From NCBI GenBank assembly GCA_001797465.1, contig MGPQ01000009.1, positions 1-64,000 on the forward strand: a DNA stretch of 64,000 nucleotides. The letters run 5' to 3'. Positions 63,255 through 64,000 of this stretch are shown here, piece by piece. Origin of the DNA: Deltaproteobacteria bacterium GWB2_55_19 (GTDB taxonomy: Bacteria > Desulfobacterota > GWC2-55-46). The position numbers were made by a program, and so were the translations under genes. Position 1 is the stretch's first letter; each line of letters begins with the position of its first letter. Below the pieces are notes generated by a model. That model saw only the letters and a list, made by a program, of their open reading frames with translations, did not search any database and was not told the DNA's origin.

Positions 63255-64000
63255 ATGGAACCATCCGCTGAAATAATACGGCCGCCGAAGGTCAGAAACC
63301 TATTCCACCACCTTGCCGGGCTCGGTTTTCTCGCGCTCATAAAGGCGAAGGGCGCTCTTTACGGGTACAGGACCCCGAGGACCTTCGGCGTCGAGGACTT
63401 CAAGCGCGCCGTGGACTACGACGCGAATGTCGTGGAGCGCTGGCTCGATCACCTCCGGAGCTACACCGGCAAAAACGATATCTCCGGAAAGACGGTCCTT
63501 GAGCTCGGCCCGGGTGCGGACCTCGGAGTGGGGTTGATACTCCTCTCAAAGGGCGCTGACAAATACAACTCGCTTGACGTCAATAATCTCGTAGAGTCTG
63601 TCCCTGACGCGCTCTACGAGGAGCTCTTCGCGCGCCTCGAAAAGACCGGGCACAAAAACACGGATGAGCTGAGAAGACAGCTCACTCTTACGCGCTCGGG
63701 GAAGAACGACAGGCTGAATTACATTGTCACCCACGACTTCGACGTGACCGTATTCGGCAAAGGCGCGGTCGATCTCGTCTTTAGCCAGGCGGCTTTCGAG
63801 CACTTCTCTGATATGGAGCGGACTGTTACGCAGTTGAGCGGGGTCGTCAAAAAGGGCGCTCTGCTCGTCGCCGAAATAGATTTAAAGACGCACACACGCT
63901 GGATAAGGGACGCCGACCCTTTGAATATTTACAGGTTCAACGAATTCATCTACAACCGTTTCTCCTGCCCCGGCTCGCCCAACAGGCTCCGGCCCGTTGA
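63255..64000 (+). CDS. SAM-dependent methyltransferase, 3' end beyond the window
   Basis: An open frame of 248 codons starts at ATG 63255 with GAGGG seven bases upstream and stays open to the window edge. VLELGPGADLGVGL is motif I of a class I methyltransferase, and VDLVFSQAAFEHFSDME is the later motif typical of glycan-locus methyltransferases. It continues the exopolysaccharide cluster 26 bases after the glycosyltransferase. Confidence 0.8.
   Translation, partial: MEPSAEIIRPPKVRNLFHHLAGLGFLALIKAKGALYGYRTPRTFGVEDFKRAVDYDANVVERWLDHLRSYTGKNDISGKTVLELGPGADLGVGLILLSKGADKYNSLDVNNLVESVPDALYEELFARLEKTGHKNTDELRRQLTLTRSGKNDRLNYIVTHDFDVTVFGKGAVDLVFSQAAFEHFSDMERTVTQLSGVVKKGALLVAEIDLKTHTRWIRDADPLNIYRFNEFIYNRFSCPGSPNRLRPV

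Overview
The window is bacterial chromosome, roughly 60% G+C by eye. Gene content points to an anaerobic or microaerophilic Gram-negative: ferredoxin-linked 2-oxoacid metabolism, a soluble HdrABC-Flx type electron-transfer complex, a class-E type succinate/fumarate oxidoreductase, periplasmic cytochrome c, lipoproteins and exopolysaccharide genes. It resembles uncultured Desulfobacterota (old Deltaproteobacteria) or neighbouring lineages; I cannot fix the taxon from sequence alone. TTG start codons are frequent.

Layout. 1-8.7 kb: housekeeping singletons (Fur/PerR-type regulator, membrane protein, Ogt, rhodanese, M23 peptidase, HD-GYP response regulator, ChaN-like lipoprotein, citrate synthase, cold-shock protein). 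8.8-18.6 kb: rdgB-rph-amidase operon, Ca2+/cation antiporter, HAD phosphatase of the mannosyl-3-phosphoglycerate type, DUF255 thioredoxin-fold protein, DJ-1/PfpI, CDF exporter, DAG-kinase family, PEBP. 18.7-40.9 kb: a nearly unbroken minus-strand block in the order mdh, fumA, fumB, hdrCBA, flxD, small ORF, flxC, flxB, flxA, frdB-like, frdA-like, sucCD, korDABC, sdhABE. Up to kor this is the order of the reductive TCA steps from oxaloacetate to 2-oxoglutarate. 41.2-50.6 kb: tRNA-Pro, tRNA-Arg, cytochrome c, an orphan lipoprotein, an AddAB-like helicase/nuclease pair and tRNA-His. 50.8-64 kb: gyrB, a NYN-cold-shock fusion, then a translationally coupled exopolysaccharide cluster that runs off the window.

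How the genes may work together. My main hypothesis is that NADH electrons enter Flx, are split at HdrA, and are used by a soluble FrdAB-like pair to reduce fumarate while ferredoxin is reduced. That ferredoxin could then drive KorABCD carboxylation of succinyl-CoA. The reverse or disulfide-linked direction is also possible.

Intergenic DNA is rich in repeats of four families. The most notable (family B here) is a ~120-bp imperfect palindrome found five times. In every copy it starts at the stop codon of a minus-strand gene, four times inside the TCA/Hdr block. One copy differs in sequence but keeps the stems by compensatory changes.
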